Shown: positions 12,088-24,224, numbered from the stretch's first letter. The stretch is 64,000 bases of DNA from Heterohyrax brucei (GCA_028571685.1 CM053154.1:4315501-4379500); one strand, 5' to 3'. The notes: generated by a model from the sequence alone, not told the origin. Program-made: numbers and translations.

Positions 12088-13170
12088 AAATTTGAATTTT
12101 TTTTCTTTTTTTTATTGTGTTTGAGTGCAAGTTGACAATATAATCCAAATTTGCATGCCTGCCTATCTTCAGCTCCTTCTGTTCCCCTTACCTGTGACCG
12201 CACACTCCTCCTTTCCATTCTATACACGTTATATCCTCTTAACAATCTCCTGTCCCCTCCTCTCCACCCTCTCCAATCTCCTCTAGTAGGAGGCCCATAG
12301 AACAACATCCTGTAGATGCATAGAACCTTAAAGTGCACACACAATAAGCCACTCTGTGGCCCAGAATCCATTCCATTCCTATCCAAAGAGTTGACCTCGG
12401 TAATGATCTATGATCAAGGACAGCATCAGGTCTAGGGGCCACACACCCAGGGGAATTTCCAGGCCTTCAACAATCAATTGTGGTCTTTTATTGGAGCTCT
12501 CAGGTGCACACCTTTTTTTCTCATGCTGCCACTGGGATTGAACACTGTGGCCCCATTTCAGCTGTCATTGGTGGTGGCCAGACACATCTGGTTCTTCTGG
12601 TCATGTGTTGATGTAGCCACCCATTCATATGGGACTTTCTGCCTGCTGGGTTCTTTTTCTCTCATGTTATTGTTGTTGTCCTTGGTGATCATGTTTCAGC
12701 CGAGCTGGGACCACTTGGTGTTCCTCCCATGGCAGCTTGCTAGCTTTTAAGACCCCAGATGCCACTTACATATATGGGGTGCAGAACGCTATCTCAGAAA
12801 TAGGCTAGTTATGCCAATTGGTCTTTTTGTCCCCCGAGAACATGGTCCCAAGACCCTGGCCCCTGCTATTCTATCCTTGCAATATTCAGTTAAGATTGGA
12901 AGAATTTTCAGGTTATGATGAAGACCAGTTAAACTGATCTACTTTCTGATGTGTGCTGTCACTGATTTCACCCAACCAAATTTCTACCAACTACCTAATC
13001 TATAACCAACCCTCTCCCTCCCTCTCTCCCCTCCCTTGCAGACATCAAAGAGTCTTTCATTCTGTACATGAGTCTATTTTTAAGTCCTTCCAGTAAGAGT
13101 CACATACAATATTTGTCCTTGTGCCGCTGAATGATTTCATTCAACATAATGTCTTCCAATTGAAACCAGG
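12088..13170 (-). mobile_element. L1-A, 3' part (3' UTR and ORF2 end), reverse orientation
   Basis: A T-rich run at 12097-12115 is the reversed poly(A) tail. The following kilobase is the reverse of the L1 3' UTR found in forward orientation at 6340-7317 (for example gcttttaagaccccagatgcc near 12744). The right end reaches the end of ORF2 (cataatgtcttccaattgaaacc near 13145) and stops at L1-B. The remaining 5' part of the same element probably resumes at 19815. Confidence 0.8.
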
Positions 13171-13971
13171 TTATTGAGGTGGTGTCACGATGGTGGACTA
13201 AACACATGTCTCCCTACATCCCTCTGGAAACCAAAGCATGAGTTGATAATTAAATGAAGCCTCCCAGACACCTAGTGAGCCCTAGGACATGGCATAGGAC
13301 TGTCTATCTGGTCTACATACCACTGAGCAGAAAACTTCTTCTCTTGTGCCAACCCCTGCCCTTGTTGAGTCCCAGCACCCACAGACTGAAGGTAAGTTGC
13401 CATTTTTACTTATTTTTTCTTTGTCTTGGCTGGCAGGAGGCTCAGATGCACTGCTGATATCGGTGAGCAGACTCACCACATTTTGAGAGCCTGGCCTTGG
13501 AATCTGTGCAACTTGGCACATCTAATCTCTCTATCTCGGAATCTCTAGATCTCTGCCACTGAACAGCCTTTTCTTAGGTGGTGGGGGAGCTTGTACAGGA
13601 CACCATCTTGATTCACTGGGAGGTGGAGTTTCCTATATGGAGGGCTTAGCTGGAACTAATTTGCAGGCTGGGAGGCAGTTCCTGCCCAGAGAGTGCTTTT
13701 CTGGCAGTAAAGCAGTCTTTGATACAGAGATGCATACTTTGCCACCTGGGAAGAGGGACTTGCACACTTGAAAGCCTGACTAATTTTGGAAACTCTCAGA
13801 TACATTTTACCTTACAATAGAGAAATAATTGCAGTGCATCCAGACGGCTTCTCTTCCAGCCTTTACTGTCTCACATTAAAGAGTCACCTTATGGCTTCCC
13901 AGTGACTCTGTAAGTGGGGCTGTGTCTTAGCAGTCAGGAGGTGGAGCCTGCTATCCCAGGGATTCCAATGA

Positions 13972-15032
13972 GTGGAGTCACTGGAGGACATAGTTGTGTC
14001 TGGTGATCAACTTCCTTTTCAGACTGAGCTTGACCCTTTTAAAGTAACACCAGAAAAACAAAACAACTTCCAGATGCCCAAAAAGCAACAAACTTTGGAC
14101 TGGAACATTAGGAAGAATTCATCTATGGCTTCAGAAGGCCCACCAAAGAAAGATCCAAAGAATTTCCCAGATGAAGAAGCCTTTCTGAAACTATCAGAGG
14201 GAGGGAACAAAAGGATTACTTATAGAGCCCTTCTAGATCTTGTACAAAATGCAGCAGAGAAAAATGAAAAATGAAGCAACTGGTTTGATCTGACAGAACA
14301 CCAGTACTCTGAAATCCAACAGATCAAGAACAAAATCAAAGAGATAGAAAATTCAATTCAAAGCCAAGAAAACAGAATGGAACAAATGGAAAATAGACTT
14401 TCTGACTTGGAAGACAGAGCTACCAACGTCGGCATCTATGAGAAGAAATCAGAAAAAAGATACAAGAGAAATGAAGAAGCATTAAGAAGCATGTGGGACT
14501 CTATTAAGAGGAACAATCTATGATTAATTGGAGTTACTGAACAGGGTGGGACACCTGAGAACACAGAGAGAATATTGTGGTTGGGCTGCTGACAGAAAGC
14601 TTCCCAGAAATTATGAAAGAAGAGAATATATATATCCAAGACACAGATCAAATATCACTCAATATAGATTCCACAAGAAAGACTCCAAGACATATTATAA
14701 TCAAGCTTAACAAAATGAAACATAAGCAGAAACTCTTAAAGGCAGCAAGACTCAAAGCAAAGCTAACATTCAAATGAAAACACTGTAGGCTTTTGTTGGA
14801 TTTCTCAGCAGAAACAATGCTGGCACAGTGACAATGGGAGGACACATTCAAAGACTTGAAGGAGAAGAACTTCCAATCAAGACTTCTATATCCCACAAAA
14901 CTATCTTTCAAATATGAAAATAAAATCAAGACATTTGAAGATAAACAGAAACTTAGAGACTTTGTAAAAACCAAGCCAAATCTACAAGAAATACTGAAAG
15001 AACTTCTTGACTTAGAAGAACAAAACCATTAA
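13972..15032 (+). pseudogene. L1-B ORF1 relic (RNA-binding chaperone protein)
   Basis: L1 ORF1 encodes a trimeric coiled-coil RNA-binding protein that packages L1 RNA. The first ~100 codons are open and rich in Lys, Pro and Asn. After a stop near 14272 the frame reads a heptad-like coiled coil (IKEIENSIQSQENRMEQM and on, 14330-14430), then the RRM-like region (SIKRNNL near 14500) and a C-terminal part ending in KELLDLEEQNH at 15032. Several stops and shifts occur from 14520 onward. The order of domains matches the family; no functional protein is possible. Confidence 0.8.
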
Positions 15033-15463
15033 TTTTATATTTTAGGAGGAAATACAGGACACATCATCCAGAAACCTACTCAGTTAGGAAAGACTCCAAA
15101 CTCAGTCAAAGCTGTAATATTAAAAGAAGTGATCTAGTGATCATATCATGAAAACTACGATGCCATCATATTAAAAAGGGGGATGTACTATAGTCATTAT
15201 AGTCTTTCCAGATGGAGAGGAAGTTAATAAGACTTGTAGTAGTTAAAATTGGGTTTAAACATAGAGTTTAAAGGAAGATCATAGGGGCAGCCACAAAGCA
15301 CAATAAAGATGCAACATATCAAATCAAGAAACAGCACAGGAGTCTCAACAACTACAAAACCAACACTGAAAAAGGTGAAAAATCAACTCATAAAGAAGAA
15401 TGCTGCAAAACAGAACAATAAGAACAACAGAGAAAACATCAACACAAGCATAAACATATCACA

Positions 15464-18400
15464 ATGACAGCACTAAAAACATACCTATCAATAGTTACAT
15501 TGAATGTAATTATTGAATTATTGAACATGAATGGACTGAACACTCCAATAAAGTGACAACAAATGGCATCTTGGATCAAAACACGTGACTCATCCATATG
15601 TTGCTGTCATGGGTTGAATTGTGTCCCCCCCAAAATATGTGTAGCCATGTGGCTGGGACATGATTCCCAGTATCCTGTGACTGTCCTCCATTTTGTGGTT
15701 TCCTTAAACTGTATGTTAAAGGATTAGGGTGGCCTGTAAATTCCTTCGTAGAATTACTTCCCTGCTCTACTGTAAAAGGAGTTTCCCTGGAGTATGGCTT
15801 GTCCCACCCTTAATCCTTTCAGCTTGCAAGAGATAAAAGGAAAGAGAAGCAAGCAGAGAATTGGGAACCTTGTTATCATCAAGAAAGCAGCACCGGGAGA
15901 AGAGCGCATCCTTCAGATCTGAGGTTCCTGCACCAAGATGCTTCCTGGACAAAGACTGATGAAATACCGGACTTTCCTCCAGAGCCAACAAGGGGAAAGC
16001 CTCCCCCTGGAGTGGACACCCTGAATATGGACTTACAACCTACTGGACTGTGTAAGAACAAACCTTCCTTTGTTAAAGCTGTCCACTTTGTGGTATTTCT
16101 GTTAGAGAAGCCCTAGCCGACAAAAACAGTTGCTTACAAGAAATTCACCTTAGACTTAAAGATATGAAGAAACTGCAAATTAAAGGATGGAAGAATAGGT
16201 ATCAGGCTAACACTACACAAAGAAGAACAGATGTGGCAATATTAATCTCAGATAAAATAGATTTTAATGTAAAAAGCACCATCATGGACAAGGGTGGACA
16301 CTATTGCTGAAAGGTTCAGTACACAGGCAAGACTTAACAATATTAAATATTTATGCACACAATACTAGAGCATCTAAATACACGGAAGAAACACTGACTG
16401 CACTCAAAAATAAGATTGATCACTCCAGAAAAATAGTGGGAGACTTCAACACTCCACTTTCAATATTGGACAGATCATCTCGAAAAAAACTCAGTAAAGA
16501 CATAGAAGATCTTATTGACACAATTAACCAACTAGACCTCATTGACATATAGAGAACTTTCTATCCATCAGCAGATAACTATACCTTCTTCTCCAGTGCA
16601 CTGGGAACATTTTCTAGAATAGACCATGTATTAGAACATAAAGCAAATCTCAACAAAATCCACACCACTGAACTATTGAAAAGTATCTTCTCAGACCACA
16701 AAGCCATTAAAGTCAAAATCAATAGCAGAACAAACATAGATAGAAAGTGGAAATCATGGAAACGGAACAATAACTTGCTCAAAAAGCCATGGGTTATAGA
16801 AGAAATCAAGGATGAAGTACAGAAATTTAGGGATTCCAACGAGAATGAAAACACTTCCTACCAGAACCTATGGGATACAGCCAAAGCAGTACTCAGAGGT
16901 CAATTTATCTCCATAAATGCACACATCCAGAAGCAAGAAAAAACTCGAATCAAAAATCTAACCTTACAGCTTGAGCAAGTAGAGAGAGAATAACAGAGGA
17001 ATCCTTCAGGCACCAGAAAAAAACAGATCATAAAGATTAGAGCAGAATTAAATGAATTAGAGAATAGAAGAATAATTGAAAAAGTTGAAAAGACCAAAAG
17101 CTGTTTTTTTGAAAAGATCAACAAAATTGACAAACTGTTGGCTAAACTTACCAAAGAAAAACAGGAAAGGAAACAAATAACCCAAATAAGAAATGAGAGG
17201 GGAGTTGTCACAGCAGATTCATCAGAAATAAAAAATGCCATAACAGAATACTACTAAAGACTGTAATCTAACAAATTTGAAATCCTAGAGGAAATGGACA
17301 AATTCCTTGATTTGCATCACCTACCCAAATTATCACAAGGTGAAGCAGAACAACTTAATTAACCCATCACAAAGGAAGAGATTGAAAAAGTCATCAAAAA
17401 ACTGCCAACCAAAAAAAGCCCTGGCCCAGATGGCTTCAACACAGAATTCTACCAAGCCTTTAGAGAAGAGTTATCTTCAATACTACTATTTCACAGAATA
17501 AAAAAGATGGAATATTCCCAAATTCATTCTATGAAGCCAGCATAACCCTGATACCAAAGCCAGGAAAAGACCCAACAAAAAAGGTGAAATACACACCAAT
17601 ATCACTCATGAATCTAGATGCAAAAATCTTCAACAAAATTCTTGCCAATAGAATACAACAACACATCAAACAAATAATTCTTCATGAACAAGTTGAATTC
17701 ATACCAGGGATGCAAGGCTAGTTCAACACTGGAAAAACAATTAATGTAATTAACCACACAAATACTACAAAGAAAAGAATCATCTGATTTTGTCTATTGA
17801 TGCAGAAAACACATTTGATAAAGTCCAACACCCAATTCATGCTAAAAACTCTCAGCAAAATAAGAATAGATGGCCAATTCCTCAAAGCAATAAGGGCCAT
17901 TTATGCAAATCCAACTGCCTACATCATCCTGAATAGAGAGAGACTAAAACAATTCCCCTTGAGGACAGGAACTCGACAAGGATGCTCACTCTCACCTCTC
18001 CTATTCAACATTGTACTAGAAGTTCTAGCCAGAGCAATTAGATAAGACCATGAAATAAAGGGCATCTGCATCAGCAAAGACACAGTAAAAATGTCCCTAT
18101 TTGCAGATGATATGATTGTATACGTAGAGAAACCTAAAGAAAAGTAAACTACTCAAACTGATAAGAGTTCAGCAAAGTGTCAGGATACAAGATAAACCTA
18201 AGTAAATCAGTAGGATTTCTTTATACCAACAAAGAGATTATTAAGGAAGAAATCACCAAATCATTTACTATAGCCCCAAGAAGATAAAATATCTAGGAAT
18301 AAATCTAACCAGAGAAATAACAGACCTTTACAAAGAGAACTACAAGACCTTACTACAAGAAACTAAGAGAGACTTACAGAAATGGAGAATCCCACCCTGC

Positions 18401-19770
18401 TCATGGATAGGAAGACTTCACATTGTGAAAATGTCTATTTTACTGAAAGCAATTTACTTGCACAATGCAATCCCAATACAAATTCATGTGAAGTTTTTAA
18501 TAAGATGGGAAAACAAATCACCAACTTTGTTTGGAAAGGGAAGAAGCCCTGAATAAGCAAAACACTTCTGAAGAAGAACACTGGGAGCCCTTTTACTACC
18601 TGACTTTAGAACCTATTACACTGCCACTGTAGCCAAAACAGCCTAGCACTGGTATAAAAAGAGATAGATAGATCGATGGAACAGAACTGAGACCCTGGGG
18701 ATGACACCGTCCTCCTATGAGCAGTTGATACTAGACAAAGGCCCTAAAACATTAAACTGGGGTAAAAGCAATTGGCTGGCTCAACAAATGGTGCTGGCAA
18801 AATTGGATATCCATCTGCAATAAATTGAAACAAGATCCATATTTCACACATTATATGAAAACCAACTCAAACTGAATAAAAGACCTAAATATTAAAACTA
18901 AAACGATAAAGCTCAATCAAGAAAAATTAGGATCAACATTGGAAGTTTTAATACACAATGCAGACAGACTGCAAAATACGACAGACAAACCACAATCAAC
19001 AGAAGAGAAAATAGATAAGTGGGAACTACTAAGATCAAACACTTTTGCTCATCCAAAGACTTTATCAATGGAATTAAAAGACCACCTACAGAATGGGAAA
19101 AAATACTTGGCAAGTATATATCAGACCAACACCTGATCTCTGTAATCTGTAAGGTACTACAAAATACCAATAAGAAAAAAATAAATCATCCAATTAAGCA
19201 ATGGACAAAGGAGATGGACAGACACTTCTCTAAAGAGGAGATCCAGGCAGCCAAAAAACACAGGTGGACATGCTCACATAAAAACAACAATGAGATACCA
19301 TCTCACCCCAAAAAAATTTGGCCATGATCCAAAAAAATGCAAAACAAGAAATGCTGAAGAGGCTGTGGAGAAATTGTAACTCTCCTACACTGTTGGTGGG
19401 GCTTCAAAATGGTGCAGACTCTTTGGAAAGCAATCTGGTGCTTCCTTTAAAAGATGGAAATAGTTATACCATTTGACCCAGTAATTCCACTTCTTGGAAT
19501 ATATTGTACAGAGTCGAAGCGATTCACACCAGTTGATACTTGCACACAAATGTTTGCTGCAGTACAGTCCACAATAACAAAAAGATGGAATCAACTCATG
19601 CCCAACAACTGAGGAATGGATTAGGTAAACTATGGTATATATACTCAATGGAACACTATGCAATGATAAAGAACAATGATGATTTTAGGAAACATCTGAT
19701 AACCTGGTTTCAGTTGGAGGACATTATGTTGAGTGAAAGTAGTCAGAGACAAAAGGACAAATACTGTATG
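15464..19770 (+). pseudogene. L1-B ORF2 relic (endonuclease and reverse transcriptase), split by an LTR
   Basis: ORF2 nicks target DNA and reverse-transcribes L1 RNA. The start codon region gives MTALKTYLSIVTLNV, the usual beginning of the endonuclease. After the LTR (15605-16128) the endonuclease resumes; a GDFNTPLS motif is near 16441 and a SDHKAI motif near 16690. The RT region shows [15 protein letters not shown] near 17410, [16 protein letters not shown] near 17970, and the catalytic LFADDMI at 18097-18117. The C-terminal Cys-rich tail is recognisable but full of stops near 19350-19770. Many frame breaks make it non-functional even without the LTR. Confidence 0.85.
15605..16128 (+). mobile_element. 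Solo MaLR-like LTR inserted in L1-B ORF2
   Basis: This 524-bp block begins TGTCATGGG, ends AAAAACA (TG...CA), and is flanked by the perfect 5-bp duplication GTTGC at 15600-15604 and 16129-16133. Removing it restores L1 ORF2 sequence. It contains the family strings gaattgtgtcccccccaaaa, aagagataaaaggaaag and ggtatttctgttagag, shared with five or more other LTRs here. No internal retroviral region is present, so it is a solo LTR. A 5-bp duplication fits the ERVL/MaLR group. Confidence 0.85.
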
Positions 19771-19814
19771 AGACCCCTATGATAACAACTTATAAACAGA
19801 CTCATGCATAGAAG

Positions 19815-21330
19815 AAAAGACTCTTCTATTTATCCATTCATCTGTTGTTGGGCGTCTGAGTTGATGCCCTCTTTTTGCTACTGTGGACAGTGCTGCAACA
19901 AACATTTGTGTGTGTGTATCTGTTCATGTGACTGTCCTTGCTTCTGTAGGATATACTCCAAGCAGTGGGATTACTGGGTCAAATGGTATATCTATTTTCC
20001 ATCTTTTTAAGGAAACTCCAGTTTGCTTTCCAAAGAATTTGTAGCATTTTGCAATCCCACCAGCAGTGTAGGAGAGTTCCAGTGTCACACCAGTGACAAT
20101 GTCTTTGTTACTTTGTGTTTTTTGGATCATGGCCAACCTTTCTGGGATGTGATAGTATCCAACTGTAGTTTTGATTTGGATTTCTTTAATAGCTAATGAT
20201 CATGAGCATTTCCTCATGTGTCTTCTGGCTGCCTGGAAGTCCTCTTTACTGGGTTATTTACCTTTTTCTTGTTGATTTTGTAGTACCTTGTAGATTATGG
20301 AGCTCAGGCATTGGTCCAACATGTGGTTGCCAAATATTTTTCCCATTTTATGGGTGGTCTTTTAATTCTTCTGATAAAAGTCTTTGTAAGCAAGCAAAAG
20401 TGTTTGATTCTGAGTGTTTCCCATTTGTCTATTTTCTCTTCTGTTGATACTGTTTCATCAGATTTTGAAGTCTGTCTATATTGTGTATTGAAACTTCCAT
20501 TGTTGACCCTATTTTTTCTTTATGATCTTTATCATTTTAGGTTTGATATCTAGGTTTTTGATCCAGTTTGAGTGTGTTTTTCTGTAAGATGTGAGATATG
20601 GGTCTTGTTTTGATTTTTTGCAGATGGATATCCAACTTTGCCAGCACGATTTGTTAAAGAGACTGCTTTTACCCCAGTTTACAATCTTAGGGCCTTTGTT
20701 GAATATCAGCAGTTCATAGGAGGATGGTGTCAGCCCTGGGGTCTCAATTCTGTTCCATTGATCTATCTATCTCTTTTTTGTACCATTACCAGGCTGTTTT
20801 GACACCAGCGACAATGTAATAAGTTCTGCAGTCAGGCAGTGACAGGCCTCCCAGTGTGTTCTTCTTCAGCAGTGCTTTGCTTCACTTTCCAAACAAAGTT
20901 GCTCAGTTGTTTCTCCATCTCATTAAAAATTGTCACTGGAGTTTGTTTTGGGATTGCATTATATATGTACATTGCTTTGAGTACAATAGACATTTTCACA
21001 ATGTTAAATCTTCCTATCCATGAACAGGGTAGTTTTCTCCATTTATATAAGTCTCTCTTAGTTTCTTGTAGTAAAGTCCTGTAGTTATTTTTGTAAAGGT
21101 CTCATTTCTCTAGTTAGATTTATTCCTAGGTATTTTATCTTCTTGGGAGCTACAATAAATGCTATTGATTTGGTGATTTCTTCTTTAATAATCTTTTTGT
21201 TGGTATAAAGGAATTCTACTGATTTACTTATGTCTACCTTTCATCCTGATACTTTGCTGAACAATTCTATTAGTCTGAATAGTTTATGAATTTTTTTGAA
21301 ATAAATTTTTAGGTCAGTTTTGCAGTCAGT
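19815..21330 (-). mobile_element. L1-A, 5' part (ORF2 segment), reverse orientation
   Basis: Starting with ttatccattcatctgttgttggg at about 19820, the sequence is the reverse of L1 ORF2 from its C-terminal end back to the RT C-terminal side near 21300. It parallels L1-B 18130-19600 in reverse (for example gtggtcttttaattcttctgataaa near 20353). It fades out near 21330, its 5' truncation. It was probably contiguous with 12088-13170 before L1-B arrived, with some 75 bp of ORF2 end missing between the halves. Confidence 0.8.
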
Positions 21331-21380
21331 TCACAGAAGATTGTTTTCAGATGCCCACTTAAAATTAACATATTAGTTTG

Positions 21381-21541
21381 GAGGGGTGGTGTTGAAACAT
21401 TTGGGAAACCTACTGTTGTGGCTGCTAACCAGAAGACTGGCAGTTCAAATCCACCAGGTACTCCTTGGAAACTCTATGATGTAGTTCTATTCTGTCCTGT
21501 TGGGTCACTACAAGTTGGAATTGACAGCAACAGGCTTTGGG
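21381..21541 (+). mobile_element. AfroSINE-like SINE, forward
   Basis: It has gctgctaaccagaag and ggcagttcaaatccacc (B-box region, 21421-21457), then ccttggaaactctatgatg, and ends gaattgacagcaacaggctttgg. It has the short form without the extra middle block. It lies at the 5' edge of L1-A. Confidence 0.85.
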
Positions 21542-21559
21542 ATATTTCTCCTACCGAGT

Positions 21560-22349
21560 TATCTAATTTCTAGTCATGATTTACTGAAACCCAGAGCTGT
21601 CTACACAGTTCTAACTCACGTATCTTCACTGTTTGCATTTTTTAAAATTGAATTTGCTTTCTGTGTAGACATTTTGCCCATCTTGTACAAAGTTTATTTC
21701 TATGTACTTAATTATTTTTATTAACCATGTACTATATAAGATATCTGTAAAAAAATTTTCTCTCTGTAAGTGTGTATAAATATAAATGATTTCTGTGTAT
21801 TAATTTTGTAGTCAGAAAAAGTGTTAAGCTCATTTACTAACTTATCGATTAATCAGAAATTGTTTTTGGAGTGCTTTTATGCACAATTTTTTTTCTAATC
21901 CATATTGCTTTCAAAAATGAGAGGTTTATTTTTTCTTTTCCATCTTTCAGGTTTTCTTTTACTGCCTTGTCAGCCTTGAGAAGAAGTGCAGAGAGTGGAC
22001 ATCTAGCATGTTCTTTATAGTTTGGACTTTCAGAAGATTTTGAAACACTTTGGTCTCAAATTAAATAAAATTCCATTCAAATTTTGATTAGAATTGCACT
22101 TAAACTACACTTGAATTAGGGAAAATCAACACCTATCACATACGTCAATATCCGACTCGACGGCACTTGGCTATCACATACATAGTTATTCTACCTAGGA
22201 ACATCAAATTTCTATTTGTTAATGTCATTTCAGAGCATTATAGTATTTTGTTCTTATCTTACACGGATATTCATAATAGAGAATATTATAGAATTTTCTT
22301 CTTATATAACCTATATATTCTTAATAGATATGACCCTCAATACCTACAT
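21560..22349 (-). mobile_element. Old L1 fragments, reverse orientation
   Basis: 21740-22010 resembles reversed L1 RT-region DNA (tgtattaattttgtagtcag). 22060-22240 resembles a more 3' part of L1 (gattagaattgcacttaaac). Their order implies two different copies; the second could be the continuation of the 10765-12080 element. A tiny SINE stub sits inside at 22144-22170. Confidence 0.5.
22133..22181 (+). mobile_element. 27-bp SINE stub with 11-bp target-site duplications
   Basis: CTATCACATAC occurs at 22133-22143 and again at 22171-22181. Between them are 27 bp containing CCGACTCGACGGCACTTGG, which is the extreme 3' end of the AfroSINE consensus. Duplication plus 3' SINE end indicates an extremely 5'-truncated retrotransposition event in old L1 DNA. 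Confidence 0.8.
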
Positions 22350-23219
22350 GAGGTGTGACAATTAATTTCACAAACACATCCTAGAATAAGTGCTACATAC
22401 CTCATTCCTGAATATGATACAGTCATCTTTGTAGTACGCCCCTTGGGAAACTCTGCACTGATGGCAGTGCCCAGTCCACCCTTCAAGGCAATTTTGGAGC
22501 ATTTTTCCTGGAAGGGTCATCAGACCTGCCATACTATTTCCCTTGATGTCCTGAATGTGATCAAAATGTCTTCCTTTCAATATTTCCTTTATCTTCGGGT
22601 AAAGAAAAAAATCACTGGGGGCCAGATCAGGTGAGTAGAGAGGGTGTTCCCATACAGTTGTTTGTTCACTGTCTAAAATCTCCCTCAGAATTGTTGTGAT
22701 GCAAAAGCAATGAGTTGTGATGAAAAGTTCTGGTCACCTTCATGTAACTGTTTCACACAGACTTTTCAGCACTTCCAAATAGTAAACTTTGTTAACTGTT
22801 TGTCCAGTTGGTATAAATTTTTGCAATCTTTTCATCAGTTCTGCTTTTTACTGGCCACCCAGACCTCTCTTCATCCTTGACACTTTCTCTCCCCTCAGGG
22901 AAGTGTTTAGTCCATTTAGACACTGCCGTCTTCTTCGTAGTATTATCCTTATAAACTTGGATTAACACGTCCCTGATTTCACTTTCTCTCTTTCCAAGTC
23001 TAACAAGAAATTTAATATGTGTTTCTGGCTCTAATTCAATCTCTGACATTCTTGCAACAGCACACAAAAACACAGTAACAATAATGAATGCCACACATCA
23101 ACATGAACACAGCTGGGAGACACTGACATACCAAGGTTATGAAACTTTACCAAGTTGTTTGTACAGCACTGCCAACGTAAGTGCACAGTGACAAGTTCAT
23201 GATCTTAATTGTCAGACCT

Positions 23220-23222
<3 letters not shown>
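22350..23222 (-). mobile_element. Mariner transposon copy 1, internally deleted
   Basis: Terminal inverted repeats are visible: gtgtgacaattaatttcac at the left, and the reverse of aattgtcagacctt at the right. On the minus strand the transposase N-terminus reads MSEIELEPETHIKFLVRLGK, including the paired-domain-like HTH region, ending near 22792. The C-terminus resumes at about 22580 (RHFDHIQDIKGN). Several hundred bp of the central catalytic region are gone compared with the 1.3-kb neighbour, so it could not encode an active enzyme. Confidence 0.85.
22792..23094 (-). pseudogene. Mariner copy 1 transposase, N-terminal relic
   Basis: About 84 codons from MSEIELE onward stay open on the minus strand and match the DNA-binding half of mariner transposases, with the RSGWPVKSRTDE linker typical of the family (consensus RSGRPSTSRTDE). 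Both catalytic-core Asp motifs that should follow are absent because of the internal deletion. The frame is open yet not a gene. Confidence 0.8.

Positions 23223-23224
<2 letters not shown>

Positions 23225-23250
<26 letters not shown>
23225..23250. repeat. (GT)n microsatellite
   Basis: Thirteen GT units begin a few bases beyond the right end of mariner copy 1. Confidence 0.95.
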
Positions 23251-23695
23251 AACAAGAGCCAGTGGGATGTAAATTTCTCAACATTTCCTAACTGGTTGTT
23301 GCTTATTTACAGAAAAGCTATCAGTGCTTTGTCTATTTGTCTTGCACTTTCCTAAATTTTGATTACGTTTTCTAGTTGGTTGGTGGGGAGTTCTCAAGTT
23401 TATATACATATTTTTTACATAAAAACAAATGTTTGTCTTCAGGTTTGAGTAGTTCCATCTTTTAATTCTGAGTTATTTAGAAAAAAAAATTTTTTTTAAT
23501 GTTCAAGTGATACAGTGCTTCTAGTTTTTTTATTGTTACTTCCTAACTTGACTAAATGTTTGCTTATAAGGTACCTGCATATGGCCTGAAATATGATTAA
23601 TTTCGTATGTGTTTAATGGATACTTGTGGTAAAGATAATATATTTATTAACTAGGTACAAATTTATGTGTTTTTATACACATGCAAATATACACA
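23251..23695. other. AT-rich spacer between two mariners
   Basis: No recognisable feature; AT-rich with A and T runs near 23480-23500. It separates the opposed mariner copies. Confidence 0.5.
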
Positions 23696-24224
23696 TGAGG
23701 TCTGACAATTAGGTTTGCAAACTTGCCACTGTGTGCTTACATTGGCAGTACTGTACAAACAACACAGTAAGGTTTCATAACCGTAGTATTTCAGTGTCTC
23801 ACAGCTGTGTTCATGTTGATGTGTGGCAATGTCTTGCTAAGTGTTGTTCATTATTGTTGCTGCATGTTTTTGTGTGCTGTCATAACAATGTTGGAGCTTG
23901 AATTGGAGCAATGAACAAACATTAAATTTCTTGTTAAACTTGGCAAGAGTGGAAGCGAAATCAGGGACATGTTAGTGCAATTTTATGGGGATAATTCCGT
24001 GAAGAAAACTGCAGTGTACAAATGTATATAAGGGGAGAGAAAGCATCACTGAAAAACAGAGATTAAGGAGGCCAGTAATGAGCAGAACTGATGAAAATGT
24101 TGCAAAACTTCGTTGAACTGTGTATCAGAGTTGTCAGCTGACTGTGAGAAGCATAGCAGACCAAGTAAACAACAAAAGACAAGCAGGAAAATCTTAACTT
24201 TATATCTCGGCATGAGAAAGCTGT

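Larger units (their letters stand above)
13171..19814 (+). mobile_element. L1-B, nearly full-length L1 nested in L1-A
   Basis: The element runs from a 5' UTR (from about 13171; gtcacgatggtggac is an L1-like start) through ORF1 (13972-15032) and ORF2 (from 15464) to a truncated 3' UTR ending near 19814. About 6.6 kb remain, 524 bp of which are an inserted LTR. Both frames carry many stops and shifts, so it is dead. There is no poly(A) tail, and the 3' UTR ends after ~50 bp against ~1 kb at 6340-7317, so the 3' end was lost or never made. L1-A flanks it on both sides. Confidence 0.85.

Noticed and set aside
12088..19814. Twin priming (5' inversion) of a single L1 to explain L1-A and L1-B
   Set aside because: The layout is similar, but the overlapping ORF2-end and 3' UTR segments differ by many substitutions and small indels, and L1-A sequence reappears at 19815, which favours two elements.
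13171..19814. L1-B as a possibly active element
   Set aside because: ORF1 and ORF2 have many stops and shifts, ORF2 is split by an LTR, and the 3' end is missing.
22792..23094. Domesticated mariner DNA-binding gene
   Set aside because: The open 5' part ends in the deletion and shows no fused domain, splice site or promoter; it is more simply a decaying transposon.
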